From Clostridia bacterium (GTDB lineage: Bacteria > Bacillota > Clostridia > Christensenellales > UBA3700), in contig JAIDUV010000008.1 of the NCBI GenBank assembly GCA_029060025.1, positions 20,884 through 84,883 of the forward strand: a stretch of DNA of 64,000 nt, in the 5' to 3' direction. Numbering within the stretch: the stretch's first letter is position 1; the number at the start of each line of letters is the position of its first letter. The notes beneath the pieces are model-generated. The model was given only the letters and a program-made list of their open reading frames with translations, was not told the origin of the DNA and made no database searches. The position numbers were made by a program, and so were the translations under genes. Positions 33,801 through 44,484 of this stretch are shown here, piece by piece.

Positions 33801-36800
33801 ATAAGAACATCGTCTACTATACGACTAAGAAATATAACTATGGCAGTGATATGAAACTCGTATTTTCGGCGGGAACTCCGGAGCACCGCGTAATCGTGGG
33901 TAACCTTGGAGAGCATAAGTATCCGATCGAACAAAAAGCGCAAGAGTTCATTGACTATAAGTCAGACCTAATTGAGGCAATAGTTAACACTGTGGGTAAG
34001 GCTTCGGTACAACTTGACATCGATCTTCATACTCTTGACAATGAGATGAACCTCACGCGTCTTATCAATGCTATTTTGGCAAACGTAGGTAAAAAACTTG
34101 AATTGCCAATATCTCTCGATCTTGACGATTGGGACGCGCACGTTCAACTTGCTTTGGCTTGGGATCTTGATTTGACGAGATTCTCCAACAGTAAGATAAT
34201 GCTTGAATTGAGATACGAGCAAAAAGTCATTATGGGATTGTATATCCACCGCAACAGTATTATTATCGACCTCACGGGTCTTGGTTTGTTCAGCGGTGAA
34301 ATCGTCAATTCGTCTATCGTAACCAAGGTATTTGGAATGATTGACGGACTTATCAAGAACATAGGCAATCTCGATCTCAACGATATTATCAACGATTTGT
34401 TGAAAAACAACGGTTTGCCGACAGTGGGAACAAAACCCGAAGAAACCGACAAACTTGCACTTGGCGAAGAAGTTGCAAAAGACGGCAGTGTGGCTACCAT
34501 TGGCGAAGGATTGCAAATCAAAGACTTCATCAAGTATTTGACGCAAGCGATTCATTTGGAGAATACGGCAATAGTCATTGACTTCACATCTTCAATCATC
34601 AACGGAATGCTCAACGAACTTGTGGGAATCAATCTCGGACTTAATCTTGGACTCAACGGCATATTCGACTTATTCGGAGACAGTATAGATCTTGGATTTA
34701 CCGTTGAAGATATCACAATGGATATGTCATTGAGTTTGTCAATTGGCAAAGAAGTAACTATACCTATCAACTTCGACGACGTGCCAGACTGGGATGCGTC
34801 TAGCGGAAGAGATTTTGCAAGAACGTTGCTCAATAATCTCGATATAGGCTTTACCATTGACCTCGCCAACTATACAAACGACGTTGTCAATCTTCACGGT
34901 CAAACCAAATATGGATTTATAGACGATTACAAGATGTATACTAGAATTATTATTGAGAAAGTCACTTCGTCTTCCGGTAAGAAATTGACGGGCGTCAAAG
35001 GTACTCCTGTGGCTGCGCAGGGCTCGTTCGTAGTAACTCTTGCGCATATCAACAAGGCAATGTACAATGATAATAAGTCAACGGCCGCGAATATGAAACC
35101 GCTTGTATATATCGTACTTGACCATAGAAAGACGTCGGGACAATTGATGTTGGCTATTTGTTCCGGCTTGGTAGAGTTTGTCGTAGATATAGGCGATACT
35201 GTAGGAATACAATACATCAATCTTGATTTGCTTGGTATGCTTGGACCTGTGATTGACAACTTGTTCTCAACGATAGACGGCGCGCTCGACGGCTTGAATA
35301 ATCAGACCGCAGAAGCCGTGGCTTTGAATGACGGCGTTGCTACGCAAGAAGGAGAGCCAACCGGTCTCAATAAAGTGTTTGCCGATCTCGATATAATCAA
35401 GTTGCTTGGTGAAAAAGGTATTATGCTCAATTTGAGAGCCAACGGTACTTTCAACGTAACGATAGAATTCGATCCATATCTTATCAATAAACTGTTGGAC
35501 GATATAATGGGTTACGTCTTTGCTAAAGGCACCGGACACGAGTCCATTATCAATCTTAAAGAAATGGCTCCGGATATGTTCAGCAAGAGTTATCTTGATA
35601 TGATAACTTGGACTAGAGAAACTTACGGAGCAAACGGAAAGAGCAATACACTTTGGGGCGATTTGCAAGCCAACCTTACTGATATGCTCAAAGACATCGT
35701 AGCAAGTCAGATATCGGGTGTAAGTTGGTTGCTTACCGACACGTTGCTTAACGGCGTTTATTCTCAAGTAAGAAATATCGTTTCGGGCTTGTTGCCTTTT
35801 GCGGTATGGAATACTGCTACGCTTGAAGTTAATATCGTTGACGCAACCATATCCAATATCCATTTCAGAGGTCAGGACAACGGCGAACATATTTACGTTG
35901 ACAACGACCCGAATAAAGGTATTGCATACGACAAAGGAAAAGATGCAAGAGGCTCTTGGAAGAATGCGAGTGACGGAGGTAAAGAAGGCTTCTTCACTGA
36001 GATATTCATCTACAACTCTTCAAAGAGTGTGGGCGGATCCACTGCCGACGGTACAAATGACGGTATCGTGACGTGGGCGGATATTCCGACGAACATTACG
36101 TTTATGCCGTATATCTACACTTCAGTTGATGACGGCGTAACCGAACTTATCAATACAAACTTCGAAAATAAGGTGGCTATCTATCAAAAGGGTACTACTA
36201 TAATGAGATCTACCGTAGAGTTCAAGATAATCAATGCCAACGGTTACGAAGAGGCTATGGTAGACGAAAACCTCAGGGCTAAGTTAAGCGTGGCGGGCGA
36301 GTTCAAAGTCAAGGCCATTGCCAAATTCTCCGGTGGAATTACTCGTACGCTGATGATTGACGTAGAGTCAAGAGATGACGGCGGCGGTCTTGATTACATC
36401 GAGTCCATTGAAATGCACGCCTATGACGATACGTTGCCGGACTTCTTGACGGTATACACTAAAGACGGCAAGTCAAGAAAGATAAATACGGAATATTTGC
36501 ACGTATCCAATTGGAGACCGAAAGATTATAAGGCGCACGACGTAGATGCAACTGTTGCGTTCAAGAACGGAACTACGTTGCCAATGACGATACACTATCT
36601 CGACAGCACCGTAACCAAGATAATTATCGACGGTACTGAAGGTACAAACGTCAACGTCAATCTCTATGAATTTGACATAAATACGTCTAAGATAGAAGAC
36701 TTTACTCCGTCGACGCTGTTCTTCAAATACCCAGACGGAAAAGCAGTGGGACTTGACGTACTCAATGGATGGGATACTACGGCGGCAACCCAAAATCTCT

Positions 36801-38752
36801 TTGGCAGACCGATAGACGTAGACGGCAAGTATTCTTCGGATGTCAGCGGCGGTATATTTACTATTACGACGAGCATTGCTGCGTTCGACGGAAGCGCTCC
36901 GCAGACGGTGGAATTGTCCTTCGTAGTTAAGTCTAAGAACGTATATTCTTTGACGATAAATGACGCGATAAATACCATCAATATAGATCCGTATAAGTAC
37001 TATATGTATATGATTGGTGAGAGTGACGAAAATCCTTTCCCAAGCGTGGTGGAGGCAAACTACTTGGAAGAGTATGCTAATCCAAATTATGATCCAAATG
37101 TTGAGGGTAGTTCCAAGGTCATCAGAGACGAGTATGACGAAGACGTCAACGTAGTGTGGAAGAACCTAGACAACGTAGTATTTGATTGGAACAACAACAA
37201 CGACACTGTCAACAAGGTTGACGTGGCTTTGGACAACGGCGCATATCCAAACAGTTCGTTTACTTGGACATTCAAGAAGACGGAAGTTGCCGTAATGAGA
37301 AACGAGGTCGAGGCAATCTACTTTGACGAAGCGTTGACGCAATCTGCGCTCTTCATAGATCCTTTCCAATATCTCATCAACGGTAAGGGAATCGCAAACT
37401 TCCCGGATCACGCATACGTTCAGTTTACCAACGGCGCGGTATACTATATGCCAATTGCTTGGAAGGGACTTGAAGACTTCAAGATCAATCCAGACAGACC
37501 GGCTCAGTTTGGACAGTTTGACGTAGTAATAGGTTTTGATCCTGCAGTGTATAACAGCACCGGACAAATAGTCGAATACAGCGCTATCAACGGCACGCTC
37601 TTGCAAGAGAAGTATGTCAACGTTCAGGTAGAAGACCGTATACCTAGCGGTATAATAGTTGACGGAAGCGCGCTTGTAGGCGGAACGTATTATATTGACC
37701 CGGTACAGGTACTCTATTACGGACAAAATCCGTTCCCGGATAGAGTGACGGTAAAATATATGAGCGGCAAGACTTCAGTGCTTGAAGTAGACGACGCGCA
37801 TTGGGAGAGAAACTTTGCTATTACGTTAAAGGGCAAGAAGAACCTCAAGGCAACGTTGAGACTCAACGATGAATATTCGTTTGACATTGACGTAGAGATT
37901 ATCGACAGAAGCAATCTTAAGTCGGATTTGACGGAGATGTCTATAGATCCGTACGTATATACAATGGACGAGAGAGGCAACAGAATATATGACGTCTACG
38001 CTGACAATATCAACTTGTATCAATGCGTAGGTACTTTTGACCTCGAGACCTTTGAAATAATGGGTAGAACGCAATTCTCCGGTAGCATATCTGCAGATCA
38101 CAAGACCTTCTTGAAATACGTGCTTACCTATGAAAGAGACGGCAAGCAAGAAAGTATTATGGAGACAGATATAGATTATATCAAAGACTTCGTTGCAAAC
38201 AACATAGATTCTATTACAGTCATATCCGCAGAGGTATGGGAATACTTCAACGTACCTGTCGTATGGGATTTGAGAGATATCAATTACAGCGTTGCGGATA
38301 CCTATACTGTAAAGACCATTGTACAGGCTGCCGATACTGCTTTTAACAAAGAGTACAAAGTCAACGTCGAAGTGAGAGCAAAGAAGGCTGTGACTATCTC
38401 CGGTGACGTTCAGTACATTATGGTGGGCGGTACCAACTTGAGCGAAACGGCTAAGTTGACTCAAAAACTTACGTTAACCAAGACTGTCATATTCGACGAC
38501 GGTACGTCGGGACTCTATGAAGTTACGCTTGATCTCACCAAGATACAGTACAGCGACTCTAAGTCGGCTACGCTCAGATGGAGCAATGGCACAGACGGTA
38601 ATATGGTCATCACCGATTTGAGAACTAATACGGTCATTAAGTCGGATCAAGTTGCTGATTGCGCAATGGATATCGAAGTGACGGTATGTAGCGGAGATAT
38701 TGCTCAAACTTGCACGATGAAAGTCCACGTATTGGATAATCAGATGGGTTAA
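30866..38752 (+). CDS. Giant multi-domain surface lipoprotein (2628 aa)
   Basis: The N-terminus is a lipoprotein signal ending LVACK, then a Pro/Gly-rich linker to about residue 70. A module of roughly 250-350 residues recurs at least four times (starting near residues 381, 721, 1088 and 1326). It has alternating hydrophobic beta strands, a core like GIYxxxNxIYIDxSN and a helical LLDxIxxxL end. From about residue 1820 on, short Ig-like beta domains follow in series (typical pieces: SIEMHAYDDTLPDFLTVYTK, MSIDPYVYTMDERG). No enzyme motif and no sorting signal was seen. It is the first gene of a three-gene operon of giant exported proteins. Possible roles are adhesion, surface-layer or lipid binding; none is proven. 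Confidence 0.75.
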   Translation: MKKTKLITVLLLIAVLATVLLATLVACKPKVDDGDSTISGDPGEIPSGGDNVKPPWKPPTPSGNPGNTGPEIPKYTSKEMLNKIIESVDVPEQVLNLDIFAKFEKEDLVTTINLKGNFYSEVRNELCFAVYQQQKGEADSQRQLVFAIYIVNDKIYLDRADGSPLIYLSDFDFNYLKQIIEGAGGMVSDLTGSLEQYMGLIDLVFGFLFGTPEVTVGEDASQSLAMELRLKGLLSNVTTFLPFLPFNIPIDIKPLINYLVDLIPDDTLYINADFDGDSNLKKVGVSGVDANDNKKETFDLSATIDICDKADADIGIPGNLSDRAISEFSFTNLQFAIDLIVDSVKDANGQNKNFDLGKMINGFLGESTTIRIPEGLLLLNGGTGVRLSFKLDLDLNYDKLPQDNNKVAIELYLINPDGTLADKNFKPQMGIYYKEGSFYLNTDNMLPQYLNGLNIKLDAGLNDLVSKLVDLITDAIDGVFGLDFAGLRKSEIQVNDNGSLTLSSMSAVEKVMASTNANIVALSTESDGSYKLSAGVGDFVDMLANLLGLGGKNPNIYTDDTSIKVVVNDDFFEALGGLIPQLKSVTLPKEIGDIVLSINTSEVGLDSVTVDTVLNNTSQVAGEDGTVTITDPAFAIRLGIGQFVIGFKDDNFADYIDGRVDTENTDYLSSLNGVIDHLLGGIRFSSGFSLDFSAGTYDLAPFIAGFGVSEVESSQILWTFDNDFTLDASLNLQIALNRTDTARSMIVLEMKTESGIKVGDHQIIEKDQVLLGIYGYNNNIYIDISNFNIAGIVLPKLSFSLNFTDLIYTLLDNVIGDLLKKINVQGGDLKFELDFKELLGLTSSVVAQAGETQSSTSRLATYAQTQEVDPTAAIIFAFNADKFVPSISLAAILAVLSATNTDIGNTLAEALSLMEVDLSVELGRNDGFIFSFSGEFIPKLDSNGESVYYFDDKGNQIVREEGKIYRNIKDKPTSSENVDKNIVYYTTKKYNYGSDMKLVFSAGTPEHRVIVGNLGEHKYPIEQKAQEFIDYKSDLIEAIVNTVGKASVQLDIDLHTLDNEMNLTRLINAILANVGKKLELPISLDLDDWDAHVQLALAWDLDLTRFSNSKIMLELRYEQKVIMGLYIHRNSIIIDLTGLGLFSGEIVNSSIVTKVFGMIDGLIKNIGNLDLNDIINDLLKNNGLPTVGTKPEETDKLALGEEVAKDGSVATIGEGLQIKDFIKYLTQAIHLENTAIVIDFTSSIINGMLNELVGINLGLNLGLNGIFDLFGDSIDLGFTVEDITMDMSLSLSIGKEVTIPINFDDVPDWDASSGRDFARTLLNNLDIGFTIDLANYTNDVVNLHGQTKYGFIDDYKMYTRIIIEKVTSSSGKKLTGVKGTPVAAQGSFVVTLAHINKAMYNDNKSTAANMKPLVYIVLDHRKTSGQLMLAICSGLVEFVVDIGDTVGIQYINLDLLGMLGPVIDNLFSTIDGALDGLNNQTAEAVALNDGVATQEGEPTGLNKVFADLDIIKLLGEKGIMLNLRANGTFNVTIEFDPYLINKLLDDIMGYVFAKGTGHESIINLKEMAPDMFSKSYLDMITWTRETYGANGKSNTLWGDLQANLTDMLKDIVASQISGVSWLLTDTLLNGVYSQVRNIVSGLLPFAVWNTATLEVNIVDATISNIHFRGQDNGEHIYVDNDPNKGIAYDKGKDARGSWKNASDGGKEGFFTEIFIYNSSKSVGGSTADGTNDGIVTWADIPTNITFMPYIYTSVDDGVTELINTNFENKVAIYQKGTTIMRSTVEFKIINANGYEEAMVDENLRAKLSVAGEFKVKAIAKFSGGITRTLMIDVESRDDGGGLDYIESIEMHAYDDTLPDFLTVYTKDGKSRKINTEYLHVSNWRPKDYKAHDVDATVAFKNGTTLPMTIHYLDSTVTKIIIDGTEGTNVNVNLYEFDINTSKIEDFTPSTLFFKYPDGKAVGLDVLNGWDTTAATQNLFGRPIDVDGKYSSDVSGGIFTITTSIAAFDGSAPQTVELSFVVKSKNVYSLTINDAINTINIDPYKYYMYMIGESDENPFPSVVEANYLEEYANPNYDPNVEGSSKVIRDEYDEDVNVVWKNLDNVVFDWNNNNDTVNKVDVALDNGAYPNSSFTWTFKKTEVAVMRNEVEAIYFDEALTQSALFIDPFQYLINGKGIANFPDHAYVQFTNGAVYYMPIAWKGLEDFKINPDRPAQFGQFDVVIGFDPAVYNSTGQIVEYSAINGTLLQEKYVNVQVEDRIPSGIIVDGSALVGGTYYIDPVQVLYYGQNPFPDRVTVKYMSGKTSVLEVDDAHWERNFAITLKGKKNLKATLRLNDEYSFDIDVEIIDRSNLKSDLTEMSIDPYVYTMDERGNRIYDVYADNINLYQCVGTFDLETFEIMGRTQFSGSISADHKTFLKYVLTYERDGKQESIMETDIDYIKDFVANNIDSITVISAEVWEYFNVPVVWDLRDINYSVADTYTVKTIVQAADTAFNKEYKVNVEVRAKKAVTISGDVQYIMVGGTNLSETAKLTQKLTLTKTVIFDDGTSGLYEVTLDLTKIQYSDSKSATLRWSNGTDGNMVITDLRTNTVIKSDQVADCAMDIEVTVCSGDIAQTCTMKVHVLDNQMG

Positions 38753-38766
38753 TGGGGGAGAATTAG

Positions 38767-41700
38767 ATGAAAGGAAAAACTTTAAAAAGAATTAGTCTAA
38801 TATCAATTTTTATAATAGCGGCGCTTGTGTTGTCTTTGGTTGCAGTGACGTTTTTTACGAATACTCAACCTAAGGCGCAGGCTGCGGCAGGTACGCTCTA
38901 TACGGCGGAGTATCAAGGAGACAACGGTACTCTGCCCAATGGACAGCATCTCAACCGTGACACGATAGCCGCAAAATACGGCGTTTCTACAAGCCAAGTG
39001 TTTTCCATTAACTCTGGCTTAGAACTGTACAAATTTCTCAACGGAGAGTACAGCGGTTATAAAGTAGGTTTTCTTACTAAGGATGTAGCAATAGCCTATA
39101 ATGCCACCAGAGACGGTTATGAGACTATCAGTCAACCCAGTTCTGCCGCAATATTTGACGATATCTTTGACGGCAACGGGTATACTGTAAAAATCTACGG
39201 CGGCGTAGGTCTTGCAAACTCTACTCCAGAAATTAGAGACAACGAAGATTATAGATCCTCGTATAGAAATGGCGCGAATAGATATGACAACGTAGATATT
39301 TGGTATGAATATAGCGGTTTCTTAGTTGCTCAAAACTACGGTACTATTACCAACCTTACTATTGACTATACTTCTCCTCACAACGTAATCGAAGCGGTAT
39401 GGGGCGAGACCGGCAATAAGACGGGTGATTTGGGTATGTCTACAGCGGATAGACTTATGTCCAGTAGAGAAGGTGTATTTGCTGCGGGAATAGTAGCGGG
39501 ACTTAATGGATATGGCGGCGTGATTGACAACTTGAAGATAAGCGTCAAAAATGCGTTTACGGTAATTAAAAGAGCAGGTAAGTCGGGTTATTTTCTTGAG
39601 AATGCAGGATACTCTGGCGCTATTGCTGGTAGAATAGAAGACAACAGCAAGATCAACAACTGTTGGGTAGATCTTGCTAATGGCGCGGGTGTATTTGCAG
39701 GCGCGCAAGGAAAATCAACTTCCAATCCTTTGACAGACAATCATAATTCATTGGCGGTTGCAGGCGGTCTCGTAGGCAATATCGACTCCGGCACTGCTCA
39801 AATTACTTACTGCGCATTGACTGGTAACGGACAAGTCAAGGCTTTTGCCAACAGAGCGGCAAAGGATGACAAGTTTAAGGCATATTCTGGAGGCGTTGCC
39901 GGCGGTTGTATCAAAATTGCAACTAACTCTAGTGTAACCGATTGCAACAGCGATACCAATGTGCGCGTACAGGCGGGTCAAATTAAAGGTATTATTTCAT
40001 CTTGGATCGGCAGTAGATTTACCAACTATAACAACAAGCCACAGGAATCTATGGGTTCGCTTTTTGACGCAGTGGGAAGCGACGACGAAATAGAGAGCCT
40101 TGCAATTTTATTTGATCTAGAGACGTTGATGGATAATAATGCGTCGGGAACTCACGCTACTAAACCTATGACGCCTGACGGAAAACTCGTGTTGGACTCT
40201 TCTGGTAATTTAAGGAATTGGTTGGAGATCTATCCGGCGTCCGAAGGTGGAACTATGACTGCTATGTTTGACACAGACAATAGCGTTTATGATATTAGAT
40301 TACATATAGTTGCGGACGGACACGACGAATTTAAGAACAGCGGAGCAATGGACTCTGTCAATTTGACAGGTTCGTCGCGTTATTATCAATATAAGATGCG
40401 CGAAGGCGAAGGCGGAGGTTTTATTTGGTCGGGTACTTTTTCAAACTCATACGACTCGTCAAATCACATCAGCCTTATACTGGACGATCCAATCTACGCC
40501 GAGATTTATATGATTTCTTCTTCTAATACCGGTAAATATAATTATGAATTCGGACGTATGGGAATTTTGGAGTACGGCGATACCAATGGAAATAACGGAG
40601 TCAAGCCGTATAACGGCACTGCAGATCCGCTTAAACTTCCGACGGTCACTATGACTAATTATCCTGCGTTTGATACGAGCGTGTTTGCAAATGAAAGTCT
40701 ATGGAATATTTCGCGTAGCGGTAAAAACGTAAATATTTCTCAAGCGTATATGCCGGGTACGTATAAAATGAAGGTTGAGACTAAACTTGGCGAGCGTACA
40801 TACGGATATTATAGCGAAGCAGAGAAGACGCTTGCTTGGCAACCTAAGACAGATTACGTGTTTACGATTTTGCAAGGCGTGCTGAGTTACGGCAGCGGAA
40901 CTACGACTACGGACGGCTGGCAAGATTCAGTCACGTTTGAACTGACTATGAATAGCGTAAATGACTTTGACAGCATTGAATTTCAACGCAACGGCGTATT
41001 CCCAAGCAATTCGGCAGACGGATTTAGAATAGTCGGAGCAAAGGCCTATTATACCGTCACAGAGACCACCGGTAAAAACGGTACGTCGTATACTTTCTAT
41101 GCTTACAAGAGAGACACTGTCACTGAAGAGAACGTCGTAGTTGCAGTCAGCGAGAGCAGAACTGTGCGTATAGACAGAGAGGCGCCGGAAGTCAGCGAAA
41201 TAGAGTATTATATGGTCGAAGACGGAGAAAAGAGACTTTTGTCCGACGATGACTTGGAGTATATTCAAGAGCACTGGACAAAGAATCAGATTTTGGCAAA
41301 ATTCTCCGTAAGTGACAACGGTAAGTCGGGTATTGCAATTGCGGCTACCGGAAATAACATCGAAGAAGAAGTGCTCAATAACAACGGTGACAGAATTGTT
41401 ACCGTGACTATCAACGATAGCAAACCTATAGTATTGGAGTATACCGACGCAAGAGGTCATACTGCGCCTGTAAATTTACAAGTTAACGTGGACAGAATTG
41501 AAGGAAAACTCTCTTTTTCCGGTTCGTCGTACAGAACTGAAGGTAGATTTAACTACAGTACCAAAAATGTCACAGTACGTTACGTTGCTAACTTCGGTAT
41601 GTCGGGTTGGAGAATGTATTACAGTTATCAAAGAGACGCGCAGGGTGAAGATATTTGGATTGCAAGCCCTGACCTTTTGACAGATAGCGGTGCAGTCAAG

Positions 41701-44469
41701 ACGTTTACCATTGACTGGAATATGGGTAATATAAATACCGGTCTAGGTGACGATTTTAAGATAAAGATGGTCAATGAAGCAGGTCTTTATGAGGAAGAAG
41801 TTTTCCCGACTGACGCAAAAGGAGACAGACTCCCCAATGACGTCATCGGCAACTATATAATTTGGCTGAGAGTCGCAAATATCTATCTTGACACCAATCT
41901 CAACAATATATTTGTCAACGACAATGGCAGAGTATTGAGCGTTCAAGATATTTTGAAGAGCGAAGAGGACAAAGCAAAGTATCTAGACAAACAGTATGAC
42001 GGTACGGACGAGTATGCGGGCAGAAAGAGTTATCAATTCTATACAGACTTGTCTTTGCTCAATACGTACGGATTCTATTCCAACGATCATTTGGGCGTAA
42101 TATACTCTCCTGCGGGAATATTCTTGAGAAATCCTATAGACTTGGGCGAGAATGGTATCGTTCCGGTTGAGATGAGATATACGTCGTCTTCGGTGGGAGA
42201 CTCTAAACTGTCCTTCCAAGTGGTTTTGACCGGCGTTGACGGATATAATTATATCGTTTACTTCACTGATTTGTCAGGTATAGACTTTGAAGAGGACGTA
42301 GAAGTCGAGGAAGGAACGTATTGGGAGACGGTAGAAATAGACGTCAAAATCACAAAGCGTGAAGTCGTCATAGAACTTAGCGCTCAAGAAGCGTTTAGCA
42401 ATAGCAAGAAGTATTATTACGGAGACACCGTACCTAACGAAATTGACGTATACGTGGAGTCTACCGGAGAATACGTGTCAGTCAAGACTGAGACTAAAGC
42501 GTCTTCGACTGCAAATATAGGAGAATACGACGTCAAAGGCATATCTCCTAACGGATACGGTAATATTGAATACATCGTCAATCCTACTATTATAGTCATA
42601 AATCCAAGACCTATTTCAGTAGATTTGAGATTTGACGACGGTGACGTAGGTAATATACCGACAGGTATCAAGGCAGGTAAGGTTCATAAAATCACCGGTA
42701 CGTATCGAGACGTCAACGACGCGGTTCAAAATGCCAACGTTGAGTATATTCTCAACAATAAGCCTGTCAGTTCTTTGAGCGCAGTGGGCGTGTATACTAT
42801 AAATCTTACGCTGTCCAACAATAATTACGTAATTGACGGACAGAACTCTTTCAAGTTCAGTATCGCAAGAGGACAGTTGGATATTGGAACAGGAGTGAGA
42901 ATAAAGGATTATACGGAAGAACAGTTGGAGTATGACTTGGTCATTGACGAAGAGTCAAAAGAGCAAGGACTCTATAGTGACAGTGACTTGAAGGTAACTT
43001 ATTATGAGTATCTTGAAGGCGCTGTGTATAATCCGGCAGAAGAAAAAATCGTGGGTAAAGTAAGTGACTATCCTATGACTGAGTGCCCGACGGAAAGAGG
43101 TCTGTATCTCGTAAAGGTAGAATTTGTCACAAAAGACAATCCCAACTTCTTCCCTAAGAGTGATTACGCAGAGGGCTATCTCGTGATAGTAAGGGCGGCA
43201 ACGACGGTCAACGTGGAGAAAGTCGTGTTGGAATACAGTTATACGGCAGAGATGTTTACTTATGACTTGATTGATGCAGTCGCAGAAGTCAGATCTTCGA
43301 GCAACAAACAACTTTGGTCGGCTAGTATGTCTGCAGAAGGTATTGTCAAGGTGCAGTATAAAGATACCAATGGAAGTTTTGTAGACGTTGCTCCAAGTCC
43401 TAATGACGGCGGGGGTTGGTATTCCGAGACCGGTAGATATGAATATAGAATAAATTATAATGGCAATGACGATTACAACACCAGTTATTTAGACGTTGTT
43501 ATGATAATTAACGAGGCAGAACTCAAAGGTATCACCTTTAACTCTGTCGAAGCAGTTTACGACGGAAAAAGTCACGTGCCTACCGTAAGCGGATTGTTCA
43601 ACTATACCGGACTGAAGATAACCTTTAGATACGGCGTAAAGCAAGTCCAATGCGACGGAACAAACGCAAACGAGGCAATCAAAGAGTTTAATTTCATAGA
43701 CGCAAAAGAGTACAACGTGACTATGTCGATCTCTAAAAATGGATTTGCGACCAAGGAATTGCAGGCTAAGGTCACTATTAATAAGGCCAAGATGGAAGGC
43801 GTAGCGGCAGGTCTTGTGGACGTCGTCTATGACGGAAAGAGACACGACGTCAAATTCTTGGGTATTGATTATGACGGCAATGGCGGAATGAGTTATAAGG
43901 GCGAATCAGTTATTATCGGCGACGGATATTCAGAAGGTAATGCTTACGCTACCAATGTATATATCGAGCCGGGCGTAGGTCCTTCCTATTATACCGGAGA
44001 GGTTACATTGAAATCTGCCAACTACGAAGACTTGGTACTCAAGACTCAAATAACGATAAGACAGGCATTGTTGCCATACATAGAGATTAGCAAGACGTTG
44101 CCTAACAAGGTGCCGAGCGGAATGAATCTCAGCGCATACAGAGGCTATTTTGTAGACTCTAGCGGAGAATCAGTCGAGTGCTTGTTGCAGTATCGCAAAT
44201 ACCTCAAGGGTAACGAGGATAAAGGCGAGATCGTTACGCCTGATGAAAACGGAGTTATTGCTGACGGAAGATATACCGTTTGGATCGTAATTCCCAACGA
44301 CAACTTCTATATCGACAGATATTGGACGGTTGACATAGGCGAAATCAATAGCGCTGAAATCTCTACCGTCGGTTGGGTGGCAATAGGCGCTGTCGTAGTA
44401 CTTATGGCGGCTGCGGCTGTTACTGCAGTGGTTGTGGTAAAGAAGAGAAAGAAAGCAGGTATTGTTTAA
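38767..44469 (+). CDS. Giant surface protein with GLUG/Ig/MBG-like domains and C-terminal membrane anchor (1900 aa)
   Basis: A signal peptide with cleavage near AQAAAGT starts the protein. Residues about 170-420 carry GLUG-like beta-solenoid pieces (SGFLVAQNYGTITNLTIDY, AGIVAGLNGYGGVIDNLKIS). Ig-like domains follow. The last ~700 residues include MBG/YDG-type repeats (SVEAVYDGKSHVPTV, VDVVYDGKRHDVKF, each ending in a VTINKA-like strand). A single transmembrane helix lies at about 1868-1893, followed by KKRKKAGIV. There is no LPxTG motif, so anchoring is by the membrane helix. It lies 14 bases after the first giant gene and 15 before the third; all three probably form one surface assembly. Confidence 0.75.
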   Translation: MKGKTLKRISLISIFIIAALVLSLVAVTFFTNTQPKAQAAAGTLYTAEYQGDNGTLPNGQHLNRDTIAAKYGVSTSQVFSINSGLELYKFLNGEYSGYKVGFLTKDVAIAYNATRDGYETISQPSSAAIFDDIFDGNGYTVKIYGGVGLANSTPEIRDNEDYRSSYRNGANRYDNVDIWYEYSGFLVAQNYGTITNLTIDYTSPHNVIEAVWGETGNKTGDLGMSTADRLMSSREGVFAAGIVAGLNGYGGVIDNLKISVKNAFTVIKRAGKSGYFLENAGYSGAIAGRIEDNSKINNCWVDLANGAGVFAGAQGKSTSNPLTDNHNSLAVAGGLVGNIDSGTAQITYCALTGNGQVKAFANRAAKDDKFKAYSGGVAGGCIKIATNSSVTDCNSDTNVRVQAGQIKGIISSWIGSRFTNYNNKPQESMGSLFDAVGSDDEIESLAILFDLETLMDNNASGTHATKPMTPDGKLVLDSSGNLRNWLEIYPASEGGTMTAMFDTDNSVYDIRLHIVADGHDEFKNSGAMDSVNLTGSSRYYQYKMREGEGGGFIWSGTFSNSYDSSNHISLILDDPIYAEIYMISSSNTGKYNYEFGRMGILEYGDTNGNNGVKPYNGTADPLKLPTVTMTNYPAFDTSVFANESLWNISRSGKNVNISQAYMPGTYKMKVETKLGERTYGYYSEAEKTLAWQPKTDYVFTILQGVLSYGSGTTTTDGWQDSVTFELTMNSVNDFDSIEFQRNGVFPSNSADGFRIVGAKAYYTVTETTGKNGTSYTFYAYKRDTVTEENVVVAVSESRTVRIDREAPEVSEIEYYMVEDGEKRLLSDDDLEYIQEHWTKNQILAKFSVSDNGKSGIAIAATGNNIEEEVLNNNGDRIVTVTINDSKPIVLEYTDARGHTAPVNLQVNVDRIEGKLSFSGSSYRTEGRFNYSTKNVTVRYVANFGMSGWRMYYSYQRDAQGEDIWIASPDLLTDSGAVKTFTIDWNMGNINTGLGDDFKIKMVNEAGLYEEEVFPTDAKGDRLPNDVIGNYIIWLRVANIYLDTNLNNIFVNDNGRVLSVQDILKSEEDKAKYLDKQYDGTDEYAGRKSYQFYTDLSLLNTYGFYSNDHLGVIYSPAGIFLRNPIDLGENGIVPVEMRYTSSSVGDSKLSFQVVLTGVDGYNYIVYFTDLSGIDFEEDVEVEEGTYWETVEIDVKITKREVVIELSAQEAFSNSKKYYYGDTVPNEIDVYVESTGEYVSVKTETKASSTANIGEYDVKGISPNGYGNIEYIVNPTIIVINPRPISVDLRFDDGDVGNIPTGIKAGKVHKITGTYRDVNDAVQNANVEYILNNKPVSSLSAVGVYTINLTLSNNNYVIDGQNSFKFSIARGQLDIGTGVRIKDYTEEQLEYDLVIDEESKEQGLYSDSDLKVTYYEYLEGAVYNPAEEKIVGKVSDYPMTECPTERGLYLVKVEFVTKDNPNFFPKSDYAEGYLVIVRAATTVNVEKVVLEYSYTAEMFTYDLIDAVAEVRSSSNKQLWSASMSAEGIVKVQYKDTNGSFVDVAPSPNDGGGWYSETGRYEYRINYNGNDDYNTSYLDVVMIINEAELKGITFNSVEAVYDGKSHVPTVSGLFNYTGLKITFRYGVKQVQCDGTNANEAIKEFNFIDAKEYNVTMSISKNGFATKELQAKVTINKAKMEGVAAGLVDVVYDGKRHDVKFLGIDYDGNGGMSYKGESVIIGDGYSEGNAYATNVYIEPGVGPSYYTGEVTLKSANYEDLVLKTQITIRQALLPYIEISKTLPNKVPSGMNLSAYRGYFVDSSGESVECLLQYRKYLKGNEDKGEIVTPDENGVIADGRYTVWIVIPNDNFYIDRYWTVDIGEINSAEISTVGWVAIGAVVVLMAAAAVTAVVVVKKRKKAGIV

Positions 44470-44484
44470 TATGGAGGAAGAATT

